This document shows positions 1-5,642 of a DNA stretch of 7,849 nucleotides, piece after piece. The notes under the pieces are model-generated. The model was not told where the DNA came from and did not search any database. It saw only the letters and a program-made list of their open reading frames with translations. The stretch is taken from the NCBI GenBank assembly GCA_937907525.1, contig CALCIB010000386.1, positions 1 to 7,849 of the forward strand. The letters are read 5' to 3'. The position numbers were made by a program, and so were the translations under genes. Position 1 is the first letter of the stretch. Each line of letters begins with the position of its first letter. This stretch comes from an uncultured Planctomycetales bacterium. Lineage in GTDB: Bacteria; Planctomycetota; Planctomycetia; Isosphaerales; Isosphaeraceae.

Positions 1-7
1 CGGTCGA

Positions 8-54
8 CCCCTCATCCGGCCCTTCGGGCCACCTTCTCCCTCAAGGGGAGAAGG
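8..54 (+). repeat. Palindromic repeat with two hairpins, left copy
   Basis: Two adjacent hairpins are visible. The first is GGCCC (18-22), loop TTC, GGGCC (26-30). The second is CCTTCTCCC (32-40), loop TCAAG, GGGAGAAGG (46-54). The sequence opens with CCCCTCATC at 8-16. It is the reverse complement of the units in the tandem array at 7545-7849, except that its small hairpin has one more base pair. It is REP-like in architecture. Its function is unknown; terminator, protein-binding site or passive mobile repeat are all possible. Confidence 0.8.
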
Positions 55-94
55 TCGTTTGGCGGCGGCTTGCGAAAAAGTGTCGGATCGTCAG

Positions 95-131
95 CCCGCC
101 GGGAGAGGGTGGCCCGAAGGGCCGGGCGGGG
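95..131 (-). repeat. Half copy of the palindromic repeat, inverted
   Basis: GGGAGAGGG (101-109) is followed by the small hairpin GGCCC (111-115), GAA, GGGCC (119-123), and then a G-rich end. Read on the minus strand this has the same order as the copy at 8-54. The partner arm CCCTCTCCC expected upstream is absent, so the larger hairpin cannot form. It looks like a decayed or truncated copy. Confidence 0.6.
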
Positions 132-201
132 GTCGTCGCGTCTCGGGATACGCCCTGGGTTTGCGTCAAGCCGACCCGACGCTCCCCGCGAAGCGCCGCG
201 A

Positions 202-246
202 CCCTCACCCGCCGCCGCGCGGCTGCCCTCTCCCGGTGGGAGAGGG
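202..246 (+). repeat. Diverged palindromic repeat with compensated stems
   Basis: This has the same layout as 8-54, with CCCTCACCC first and then two hairpins: GCCGC (211-215), loop CGC, GCGGC (219-223); and CCCTCTCCC (226-234), loop GGT, GGGAGAGGG (238-246). The stem sequences differ from the first copy, yet both arms changed together and the pairing is intact. It is a second subtype of the same repeat. Confidence 0.65.
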
Positions 247-392
247 GACATCAGGCACTCCCCCATCCTTCCCACATTCCAACTCGAAAAGTTGTGACCA
301 TACCTATGCCCGACGGGAGAGGGGACGGAGTCCGCGGCCTGGACGACCGGTTTGAAGACCGCCCGCGACCCTCGATTCATCGAGCCTCCTCC

Positions 393-1232
393 ATGACGAA
401 CGCCCCCGCGCCGGTCGACGAGCCGGTACTGACATCCGCGGTCGCCCAGGCGTATGAAAAGACGGGGATAATCCTCGTCGCGATCGGAATCGCGCTGGGA
501 CTGCTACGAGCGTTTTCGACCGTCGCGACGGGACCGGGTGGATGGTCCCCGTGGTTCGACGCCGGCCATGCGTTCCTGCTCCACCTGGGCGTCGCCTTGC
601 TCGTCGCCATCCTCGTCCGCGGCGTGGGCGTCTGGCTGAGCCTGGCCGAGCGGCGCGCGAGGATCGACGAGGCGCGGGCGATCGAACCGCGCCCGTCCGA
701 CGCGCCGACCGCCGCGACTACGGACCCCCCCCGGCCGATCGACCCCGGCCGCTGGCGCGAATGGATCGACGCCGCCCGCGAGGCCGGCGACGCGGCGCGG
801 GTGCTGGAACTCCGCGAAACGCCCCCCGACGAATTGGACGAGGCGGCGCTCAAGGACCTGGACGCCGAGTTGGGGAAGTGGCTGCTGTCGCTGGTCCATC
901 GTCGATTGCGGTCGGGGCCGCTGCAAGCGGACCTGGTGACGCTGGTGGAACGGGGCTCGGAGACGCTCGGCCACACCAGGGAGGGGGCCAGCCTCCGCGC
1001 GGCCTTGCCGACCCTTCGGCGCGGGGCGGGGCTCTGCCCGCGCTGCGCCCGACCCTACGCCGGAGTCTGGGAAGCCTGTCCGGAGTGCATGGGCCGTCCG
1101 GAACCGCCGCCGCCGATCATCCCCGGCCTGGCGCCGCCGGAGGACGACGGCGAGGACGAGGGGTACGGCGCGCCGCCGACGGAGGGACGATGGTTCATCG
1201 ACCCGGACGTCGACGGCCGCCCCGGCGGGTGA
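393..1232 (+). CDS. Two-TM membrane protein with C-terminal zinc ribbon, function unknown
   Basis: I do not recognise this 279-residue protein. The sequence shows two hydrophobic segments, about residues 24-41 and 59-84, separated by a short Gly/Trp-rich loop. A charged, partly helical region follows (about 85-205). Next comes a four-cysteine knuckle, Cys215-x2-Cys218-x10-Cys229-x2-Cys232, typical of a zinc ribbon, and then a Pro-rich and Asp/Glu-rich tail. The soluble part is probably cytoplasmic, following the positively charged segment after the second helix (AERRAR). I chose the ATG at 393. An in-frame GTG at 294 would add 33 residues of low-complexity sequence lying partly over repeat DNA. 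No clear ribosome binding site precedes 393, so the start is uncertain. The next gene is 205 bases downstream and need not share its transcript. Confidence 0.75.
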   Translation: MTNAPAPVDEPVLTSAVAQAYEKTGIILVAIGIALGLLRAFSTVATGPGGWSPWFDAGHAFLLHLGVALLVAILVRGVGVWLSLAERRARIDEARAIEPRPSDAPTAATTDPPRPIDPGRWREWIDAAREAGDAARVLELRETPPDELDEAALKDLDAELGKWLLSLVHRRLRSGPLQADLVTLVERGSETLGHTREGASLRAALPTLRRGAGLCPRCARPYAGVWEACPECMGRPEPPPPIIPGLAPPEDDGEDEGYGAPPTEGRWFIDPDVDGRPGG

Positions 1233-1275
1233 ACGGAAGCCGGAAGTCAAATCGAAGGTCGGAGCGGGTCTCGGA

Positions 1276-1306
1276 TTGGACCGTCGCGCGTCGGGATGGA
1301 TAGAAT
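1276..1306 (+). promoter_or_regulatory. Possible promoter for the propeller gene
   Basis: TTGGAC (1276-1281) and TAGAAT (1301-1306) are separated by 19 bases. The second hexamer matches the bacterial -10 consensus at five of six positions; the first is a poor -35 and the spacing is long. It lies in the 205-base gap before the propeller gene, leaving a leader of about 125 bases. This is weak evidence. Confidence 0.25.
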
Positions 1307-1425
1307 CGACGGAGCGTTCCGGCCGTTCCGTCCGGATCCGGGGCCCTCGGCGTTTGACCGCGGCGCGATCGTCGGCTACGCATCTGTATCGGACTCGATC
1401 GCGCGCCAATCCGGGCCCAGCCATG

Positions 1426-1430
1426 AAGGA
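1426..1430 (+). promoter_or_regulatory. Ribosome binding site that decides the propeller start
   Basis: AAGGA lies seven bases before the ATG at 1438. This supports 1438 over the in-frame ATG at 1423, five codons earlier, and over more distant starts. The signal peptide also begins directly at 1438. Confidence 0.55.
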
Positions 1431-1437
1431 ACCGACC

Positions 1438-2778
1438 ATGTCCCGCCGTCTCGCTCTCGTCTGGGCGTTCCTGCTTTTCTGCTGGGTCGCGCCGACGGCC
1501 CGCGGCCAATCGCGGCCCTTGACCGTCGCGGTGCCGTCGCGGGCGGCGCTGGCGCGACTGGGGCTTGAGCGGCAGTGGACGACGGTCGCGCCGGTCGCGG
1601 GGACCGAGCACGTCCTGCGGATCAGTCGCGGCCAGGACTACCTCTTCGTCCAGACCAACGAGGGGTGGATCCACGCCTACCACGTCGAAACCGGCCAGCC
1701 CGCCTGGTCGGCGTCGATCGGCGAGCAGACGCCGTGGGCCTTGCCGGTCTCGCAGAATTCCTACGCCGTCTTCGCCACGGCGTCGAACGTCCTGACGGCG
1801 CTGGACCGCCACACCGGACGGGTCATCTGGCGGCACCCGCTGGGGACGTCGCCCTCCAGCGGGACCACCGCCGACGACGACCACGTGGTCGTCGGCCTGG
1901 GGACCGGGATGATCCAGAACCTCGACCTGCGGGAGGAGGAGGCGGACGAGCCGCCCAAGCTCCGGACCACGCCCAAGCCGACGTGGAACTTCGCGACCGG
2001 CGGCCCGGTTCGCACCCGGCCGCTGTTCGGCGACCGGATGATCTGCTTCGGCAGCTCCGACGGCCGGGCCTACGTCCACATGAAGAACCAGGCGACCATC
2101 CTCTTCCACGTCGTCACCGGCGGGCCGATCGCCGCCGAGCTGGCCTCGCACGGCACCCGCGGGCTGTTGGTCCCCTCGGCCGACTTCAACCTCTACTCGG
2201 TCGACGTGCTGACGGCCAAGATGCAGTGGATCTTCTCCTCCGGCGCGCCGATCTCCCAGGGGCCGATCGTCGCCCAGCAGGACATCTACGTCATCAACGA
2301 CAAGGGCGCGCTGAGCGTCCTGGACCCCGAGACGGGGAAGGCCCGCTGGACGACCCGCACCCACAACGGCAAGTTCCTGGGCGTCAGCCCCGCGAGGGTC
2401 TACCTGCTCTCCGAGGACGGCGACATGATCGTCGTCGCCCGCGAGACCGGCCAGACGCTCATGGACCCGGCCGCCACCTTCGGCCGCGCCGGGCTGAACC
2501 TCCGCGACTTCACCCTCTCGTTCCCCGAGCGGTTCGACGACCGACTGTTCCTGGCGAGCCCCTCCGGCATCCTGCTCTGCCTCCGCGAAATCGGCGCGAC
2601 CACCCCCAACCTGCTCTACGATCCGGAAGCCAAGCCCTTCGGCTTCGTCCCCCCCGAGGGGATCCAGGAAATCCAAAACCCGTTCGAGGCCGCGCCCGAC
2701 GCCGACCAGGACGCCATGCCCGACGACCAGGACCAGAACCAAGATCAAGACCAGGACCAGATCCAGAACCCGTTCTAG
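1438..2778 (+). CDS. Exported PQQ-type beta-propeller protein with Gln/Asp-rich tail
   Basis: This 446-residue protein has an N-terminal signal peptide: Arg-Arg at 3-4, a hydrophobic core at about 5-18, and a likely cut near the ARGQ at 21-24. The body carries propeller-blade motifs of the PQQ/BamB type: YHVETGQPAW (81-90), ALDRHTGRVIW (121-131), YSVDVLTAKMQW (253-264) and LDPETGKARW (295-304). It should fold as a beta-propeller outside the cytoplasm. Such proteins may be scaffolds, envelope-assembly factors or PQQ dehydrogenase relatives. I see no dehydrogenase-specific region, so a scaffold or binding role is more likely. The C-terminus is unusual: QNPF at 413-416, an acidic Gln/Asp run (about 421-441), then QNPF again as the last four residues. 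The stop codon TAG is shared with the start of a MITE-like element. The substrate is unknown. Confidence 0.85.
   Translation: MSRRLALVWAFLLFCWVAPTARGQSRPLTVAVPSRAALARLGLERQWTTVAPVAGTEHVLRISRGQDYLFVQTNEGWIHAYHVETGQPAWSASIGEQTPWALPVSQNSYAVFATASNVLTALDRHTGRVIWRHPLGTSPSSGTTADDDHVVVGLGTGMIQNLDLREEEADEPPKLRTTPKPTWNFATGGPVRTRPLFGDRMICFGSSDGRAYVHMKNQATILFHVVTGGPIAAELASHGTRGLLVPSADFNLYSVDVLTAKMQWIFSSGAPISQGPIVAQQDIYVINDKGALSVLDPETGKARWTTRTHNGKFLGVSPARVYLLSEDGDMIVVARETGQTLMDPAATFGRAGLNLRDFTLSFPERFDDRLFLASPSGILLCLREIGATTPNLLYDPEAKPFGFVPPEGIQEIQNPFEAAPDADQDAMPDDQDQNQDQDQDQIQNPF
2725..2766 (+). repeat. Short imperfect hexanucleotide repeat in the propeller gene
   Basis: This stretch is built from near copies of GACCAG and CAAGAT-type hexamers. 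It encodes alternating Asp, Gln and Asn near the C-terminus of the propeller protein. Its length may vary between strains through slippage; that is inference. Confidence 0.5.
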
Positions 2779-2887
2779 GCTGTGTTTGACAAACCCCCAA
2801 CTCGCTCGGCGGCATCAAAATTCGCCGGATTTTGGGTTGACGCAGAACCCGCAGGTCACCCATTTTCAATTTGTCAGACACAGCCTA
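2776..2887. mobile_element. MITE-like element, TA target duplication
   Basis: An 18-base arm at 2776-2793 is matched by its reverse complement at 2870-2887 with 17 of 18 positions pairing; the ends read TAGGCTGTGT and ACACAGCCTA. The outer TA at each end fits a TA target duplication, as made by IS630/Tc1-mariner transposases. The element proper is then 2778-2885. It is visibly more AT-rich than its surroundings and holds an inner hairpin (2816-2823 with 2827-2834). It has no room for a transposase, so it would be moved in trans. The left arm contains TTGACA (2786-2791), a perfect -35 hexamer, but no good -10 follows. The parent IS cannot be named from this window. Confidence 0.7.
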
Positions 2888-2920
2888 ACCCCGAGACGCA
2901 TCGACCCCGACCCTTGCCGA

Positions 2921-2950
2921 GACGACGGGGCGGCCCGGCCGCCCGTCGTC
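2921..2950 (+). promoter_or_regulatory. Strong GC-rich hairpin before purH
   Basis: GACGACGGG at 2921-2929 and CGG at 2931-2933 pair with 2939-2950. This gives a 12-bp stem with one bulged G (2930) and a five-base loop. A run of four T follows at 2958-2961, after a gap of seven bases, so the hairpin resembles an imperfect intrinsic terminator for the propeller gene. It ends 29 bases before the purH start, so it could instead act as a leader or attenuator structure. I see nothing resembling a purine riboswitch. Confidence 0.45.
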
Positions 2951-2979
2951 CCGCGCGTTTTCGAAGCGACGAGCACACG

Positions 2980-4602
2980 ATGGCGAAATCCGAGATCCGG
3001 GAGGGCGCGGCGACGATCCGACGCGCCGTCCTGAGCGTTTCCGACAAGACGGGCCTGGTCGAGCTGGCGAGGGCGCTGGCCGCGTCCGGCGTGGAGTTGA
3101 TCGCCAGCGGCGGGACCCGCTCGGCGATCGCCGCGGCGGGCCTGGACGTGGTCGAGGTCGCCGACTACACCGGCCATCCCGAAATGCTCGACGGGCGGGT
3201 CAAGACGCTCCACCCCCGGATCCACGGCGGCATCCTCGCCCGCCGCGACGACCCCGAACACATGAAGGCGCTCGAATCGGCCGACATGCGGCCCATCGAC
3301 CTGGTCGTCGTGAACCTTTACCCGTTCGAGAAGACCGTCGCCCGCCCCGACTGCGCCTTCGAGGAGGCCGTCGAGAACATCGACATCGGCGGGCCGTCCC
3401 TGATCCGCGCGGCGTCGAAGAACCACGACTCCGTGGCCGTCCTGACCGACCCGGCGCAATACGCCGGGTTCCTCGACGAGTTCCAGGCGACCGGCGGCAC
3501 CGACCTCGCCACCCGCAAGCGACTGGCGCGTCAGGCGTTCGCGCTGTGCGCCGGCTACGATCGCGCCATCGCCGCCTACCTGGAGGCCCAGGAAGCCGGG
3601 GATGCCGGCGCCGACGACGGCGAGGCGTTCCCCAAGACGCTCGACCTGCGGTTCGCGTTGCGGCGGACGCTCCGCTACGGCGAGAACCCGCACCAGGCCG
3701 CGGCGCTGTACGTCGACCCCGCGGCCGCCGGGCCCAACCTGACGACCGCCCGGATCCTCCACGGCAAGGAGTTGTCGTACAACAACCTGCTGGACCTGGA
3801 CGCGGCGTTGCGGTTCATCAGGCTCTTCGACGAGCCGGCCGCCTGCATCCTCAAGCACAACAACCCCTGCGGCGCGGCCGTCGCCGCGGCCGCCGCCGCC
3901 GCCTTCGAGGCCGCCTACGAGGGCGACCCGGTCAGCGCCTTCGGCGGGATCGTCGGCCTCAACCGGCCGGTCGACGCGGCCGCGGCCGCCGCGATGTGCC
4001 AGCCGGGCCGCTTCCTGGAGGCGATCCTCGCCCCCGGCTTCGACGACGACGCCCTGGAGCTACTCAAGACCAAGCCGTCGTGGCGCAACAGCGTCCGCCT
4101 GGTGGCCCTCGGCGAGCCGATCGGCCCGGCGTCCCCGAGCCCCTCCGGCTGGGACCTCCGTCGGATCGAGGGGGGCCTTCTGGCCCAGGGCTGGGACGAG
4201 CAGGAAGACGATCCGACCGGCGGCCGGATCGCCACCAAGCGTCCGCCGACGGCCGAGGAACTCAAGGACCTGGCCCTCGCCTGGAAGGTCTGCGCCCTGG
4301 TGAAGTCCAACGCGATCGTGGTCGTCAAGGGGGGCCGGCTGCTGGGCGTCGGCGCCGGTCAGATGAGCCGGCTGGACTCGGTTCGGATCGCGGTCTCCAA
4401 GGCCGGCGAGGCCGCCAGGGGGGCGGTGCTGGCCTCCGACGCCTTCTTCCCGTTCCGCGACGGCCCCGACGTCGCCGCCGCCGCCGGCGTCACCGCGATC
4501 ATCCAGCCCGGCGGCTCCAAGCGCGACGCCGAGACCGTCGACGCCTGCGACGAACACGGCATGGCCATGGTCCTCACCGGCCGTCGCCACTTCCGCCATT
4601 GA
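2980..4602 (+). CDS. purH: Bifunctional AICAR formyltransferase / IMP cyclohydrolase
   Basis: PurH carries out the last two steps of de novo purine synthesis in the cytoplasm. It formylates AICAR with 10-formyltetrahydrofolate, then closes the ring to give IMP. At 540 residues it is near the family's usual length (about 510-530) and looks complete. The N-terminal cyclohydrolase domain (about 12-150) shows SDKTGL (21-26), IASGGT (41-46), DGRVKTLHPRIHGG (71-84) and ENIDIGGPSLIRAASKNH (132-149). The formyltransferase domain shows RYGENPHQ (232-239) and the catalytic Lys292-His293 in KHNNPCG. It also has SAFGGI (319-324), KSNAIVVVK (442-450), SDAFFPFRDG (486-495), IIQPGGSKRD (508-517) and the ending TGRRHFRH. 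Poly-alanine at 302-308 does not lengthen the family alignment. The ATG at 2980 begins just ahead of the conserved domain; in-frame upstream sequence runs into the MITE and is not protein-like. No good ribosome binding site is visible. Confidence 0.97.
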   Translation: MAKSEIREGAATIRRAVLSVSDKTGLVELARALAASGVELIASGGTRSAIAAAGLDVVEVADYTGHPEMLDGRVKTLHPRIHGGILARRDDPEHMKALESADMRPIDLVVVNLYPFEKTVARPDCAFEEAVENIDIGGPSLIRAASKNHDSVAVLTDPAQYAGFLDEFQATGGTDLATRKRLARQAFALCAGYDRAIAAYLEAQEAGDAGADDGEAFPKTLDLRFALRRTLRYGENPHQAAALYVDPAAAGPNLTTARILHGKELSYNNLLDLDAALRFIRLFDEPAACILKHNNPCGAAVAAAAAAAFEAAYEGDPVSAFGGIVGLNRPVDAAAAAAMCQPGRFLEAILAPGFDDDALELLKTKPSWRNSVRLVALGEPIGPASPSPSGWDLRRIEGGLLAQGWDEQEDDPTGGRIATKRPPTAEELKDLALAWKVCALVKSNAIVVVKGGRLLGVGAGQMSRLDSVRIAVSKAGEAARGAVLASDAFFPFRDGPDVAAAAGVTAIIQPGGSKRDAETVDACDEHGMAMVLTGRRHFRH

Positions 4603-4662
4603 CGCCGACGTCCACGTCCGACGGGATCCCCGCCCCCAAGAGTCGAGCGCTTCGCCCCGGAA

Positions 4663-4792
4663 GGGGCCGTCCACGCGCGTCGGCCGCCGGCCGCTCGGAT
4701 GTCGCCGCGGGGGGGGGCGGCGGCTATACTGGAGGTTTCCCACCGCCGCGACCAGGGTCCGCGTCGATCCGGCCTTCGAGCCGACGCGACGG
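4663..4792 (+). repeat. Upstream copy of the pseudouridine synthase promoter region plus a gene fragment
   Basis: Positions 4691-4757 match 5566-5632 at about 62 of 67 aligned bases, including exact blocks of 24, 22 and 16 bases; weaker similarity reaches back to 4663 (5545 in the other copy). Directly after it, 4759-4782 is a 24-base exact match to 5747-5770 inside the pseudouridine synthase gene. Then 4783-4792 matches 5778-5787 after a seven-base gap. The 113 bases that lie between these parts in the intact locus, including the start codon, are missing here. This is best read as a decayed direct duplication; it cannot encode protein. Confidence 0.75.
4725..4730 (+). promoter_or_regulatory. 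Promoter-like TATACT element ahead of the toxin-antitoxin operon
   Basis: TATACT matches the -10 consensus at five of six positions and lies in a block duplicated ahead of the pseudouridine synthase gene. No recognisable -35 lies at the expected distance; the sequence there is GC-rich, with a run of nine G at 4709-4717. It would give a leader of about 85 bases before the antitoxin start. The duplication at two gene starts is the main support. Confidence 0.45.
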
Positions 4793-4807
4793 CGCGCCAG
4801 TCAAGCG

Positions 4808-4813
4808 AGGAGG
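4808..4813 (+). promoter_or_regulatory. Strong ribosome binding site of the antitoxin gene
   Basis: AGGAGG lies nine bases before the ATG at 4823. It is the best ribosome binding site in the window; most neighbouring genes have weak ones. This fits the need for high antitoxin synthesis and picks ATG 4823 over the in-frame TTG at 4817. Confidence 0.7.
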
Positions 4814-4822
4814 ACCTTGAGG

Positions 4823-5098
4823 ATGAAAGTCGATCTACCCGACGACCTGGAAGTCCGGGTCCGGGACGTCGTTCGGCTCGGGCGGTTCGCATCCGTCGAG
4901 GACGCGATCGCCGAGGCCGCGCGCCGGCTTCTTGACGACCTGGAACGCGAGCGCCCGGGGGCGACGGTCGCCCCGGACGTTTCAAGCCCCGGCTTCATCG
5001 GCGCGCTTCGGGACGACGCCGAGTTGCTCGACCAGGCCGTCGAGCATGCCATGAAGGTTCGAGAGGAGCGGCCCTGGCGGTTGCCTTCCGGTGAATAA
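4823..5098 (+). CDS. Ribbon-helix-helix antitoxin, ParD/CopG type
   Basis: This 91-residue protein has the layout of a ribbon-helix-helix antitoxin. A short strand (MKVDLP, 1-6) is followed by a first helix (about 7-19), a turn with GRFASVEDA (20-28), and a second helix (about 25-42) containing EAARRLLDDL. Dimers of this fold bind DNA, usually at their own promoter, while the C-terminal part wraps round and blocks the toxin. Here the tail (about 60-91, ending near RPWRLP) would be the toxin-binding part. The gene overlaps the PIN toxin gene by eight bases, the standard antitoxin-first order. Autoregulation of the promoter near 4725 is expected from the family, but I could not identify an operator. 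The exact subfamily is uncertain. Confidence 0.8.
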   Translation: MKVDLPDDLEVRVRDVVRLGRFASVEDAIAEAARRLLDDLERERPGATVAPDVSSPGFIGALRDDAELLDQAVEHAMKVREERPWRLPSGE

Positions 5099-5510
5099 GG
5101 CCCTGCTCGACACGGACATCCTTTCCGAGGTCGGCAAGGGGATCGACCCGACGGTGGTCCGAAACGCCGCCGCTTACCGACGAGTCCACGGCTTCCTCAC
5201 GCTCTCCGTCATTTCCGTGATGGAGGTGATCCAGGGCTACAGGCGGGTCGGAGGCTCGGCCCGAATCCAGACTTTTCGCGACGCCCTCGCCGCCGAGGAA
5301 GTGCTCGCGTTCGACGAGCCCGCCGCCGATCTGGCCGGCCTGATGGCCGGCGATCTCGACCGCGTGGGTCGTCCGATCGGTCGTTGCGATCCGATGATCG
5401 CGGCCGTGGCCGTCCGGCGCGGCCTCGAACTGGTCACGGGCAACACGTCGCATTACCAGCGCCTCCAACAACTCGGCTACCCGCTGACGCTGGCGAACTG
5501 GCGGGTTTGA
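5091..5510 (+). CDS. VapC/FitB-type PIN-domain toxin ribonuclease
   Basis: This 139-residue single PIN domain is a likely Mg2+-dependent ribonuclease that inhibits translation when free of antitoxin; relatives cut initiator tRNA or ribosomal RNA, but the target here cannot be told. The acidic active site is visible: Asp7 in LLDTDILSE (5-13), Glu45 in VMEVIQGY (43-50) and Asp100 in CDPMIAA (99-105). The fourth site is TGNTSHY (116-122), with Asn118 and His121, a frequent variant of the usual acidic residue. The length is typical. The start is GTG 5091, inside the last codons of the antitoxin gene, and no ribosome binding site lies at a good distance, so translation is probably coupled to the antitoxin. 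The operon lies between two copies of its neighbour's promoter region, which suggests acquisition by insertion. Confidence 0.88.
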   Translation: MNKALLDTDILSEVGKGIDPTVVRNAAAYRRVHGFLTLSVISVMEVIQGYRRVGGSARIQTFRDALAAEEVLAFDEPAADLAGLMAGDLDRVGRPIGRCDPMIAAVAVRRGLELVTGNTSHYQRLQQLGYPLTLANWRV

Positions 5511-5544
5511 CGGGCCGGAAACGACGGCGGCGGTCGCGCGTCGC

Positions 5545-5632
5545 GGGGCCGTCCTCGCGCGACGTCCGCTCGGATGTCGCCGCGGGGGGCGCCGCGGCTA
5601 TACTGGAGGTTTCCCGACCGCCGCGACCAGGG
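5545..5632 (+). repeat. Downstream copy of the promoter block, intact locus
   Basis: This is the partner of the block at 4663-4757, in direct orientation 875 bases away. It lies between the toxin stop and the pseudouridine synthase start. The copies differ mainly in the G run (six G here, nine in the other) and in single-base insertions. Recombination between the two would remove the toxin-antitoxin operon and leave a promoter ahead of the pseudouridine synthase gene. Confidence 0.75.
5599..5604 (+). promoter_or_regulatory. Promoter-like TATACT element of the pseudouridine synthase gene
   Basis: This is the same TATACT element as at 4725-4730, within a 22-base block identical in both copies (5594-5615). 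It sits 38 bases before the ATG at 5643, a plausible promoter position. The GGAGG that follows (5605-5609) is too far from the ATG to act as its ribosome binding site. There is no clear -35. Confidence 0.5.
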
Positions 5633-5642
5633 CCCGCCCCCG

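Larger units (their letters stand above)
1..392. other. Gene-free region with decayed palindromic repeats
   Basis: I see no credible gene here. The reading frames that cross it are rich in Arg, Gly and Pro, run through the palindromic repeats and resemble no protein family. The stretch holds one well-preserved repeat (8-54), one half copy in the opposite direction (95-131), one diverged copy (202-246) and a lone repeat arm, GGGAGAGGG, at 315-323. The rest is plain GC-rich DNA. No clear promoter for the gene at 393 was found. Confidence 0.6.

Noticed and set aside
12..380. Minus-strand and plus-strand frames in the first 392 bases
   Set aside because: They run through palindromic repeats, are full of Arg, Gly and Pro, and show no domain.
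1195..2748. Long minus-strand frame opposite the propeller gene (also 2866-3858 and 5598-6800)
   Set aside because: High GC removes stop codons from the antisense frames. The + strand frames carry clear family motifs; the antisense ones show none.
2782..2979. In-frame extension of purH by 66 codons
   Set aside because: It would translate the MITE and the hairpin. The family domain begins soon after the ATG at 2980.
4654..4667. Terminator after purH (GCCCC-GGAA-GGGGC)
   Set aside because: The stem is only five pairs and no T run follows; such small palindromes are frequent at this GC content.
4709..4717. Run of nine G as a phase-variation switch
   Set aside because: It lies outside any coding frame. 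It differs in length from the other copy (six G), but no effect on the promoter can be shown.
5574..5642. In-frame extension of the pseudouridine synthase by 23 codons
   Set aside because: It would translate the duplicated promoter block. The S4 domain begins at 5643.
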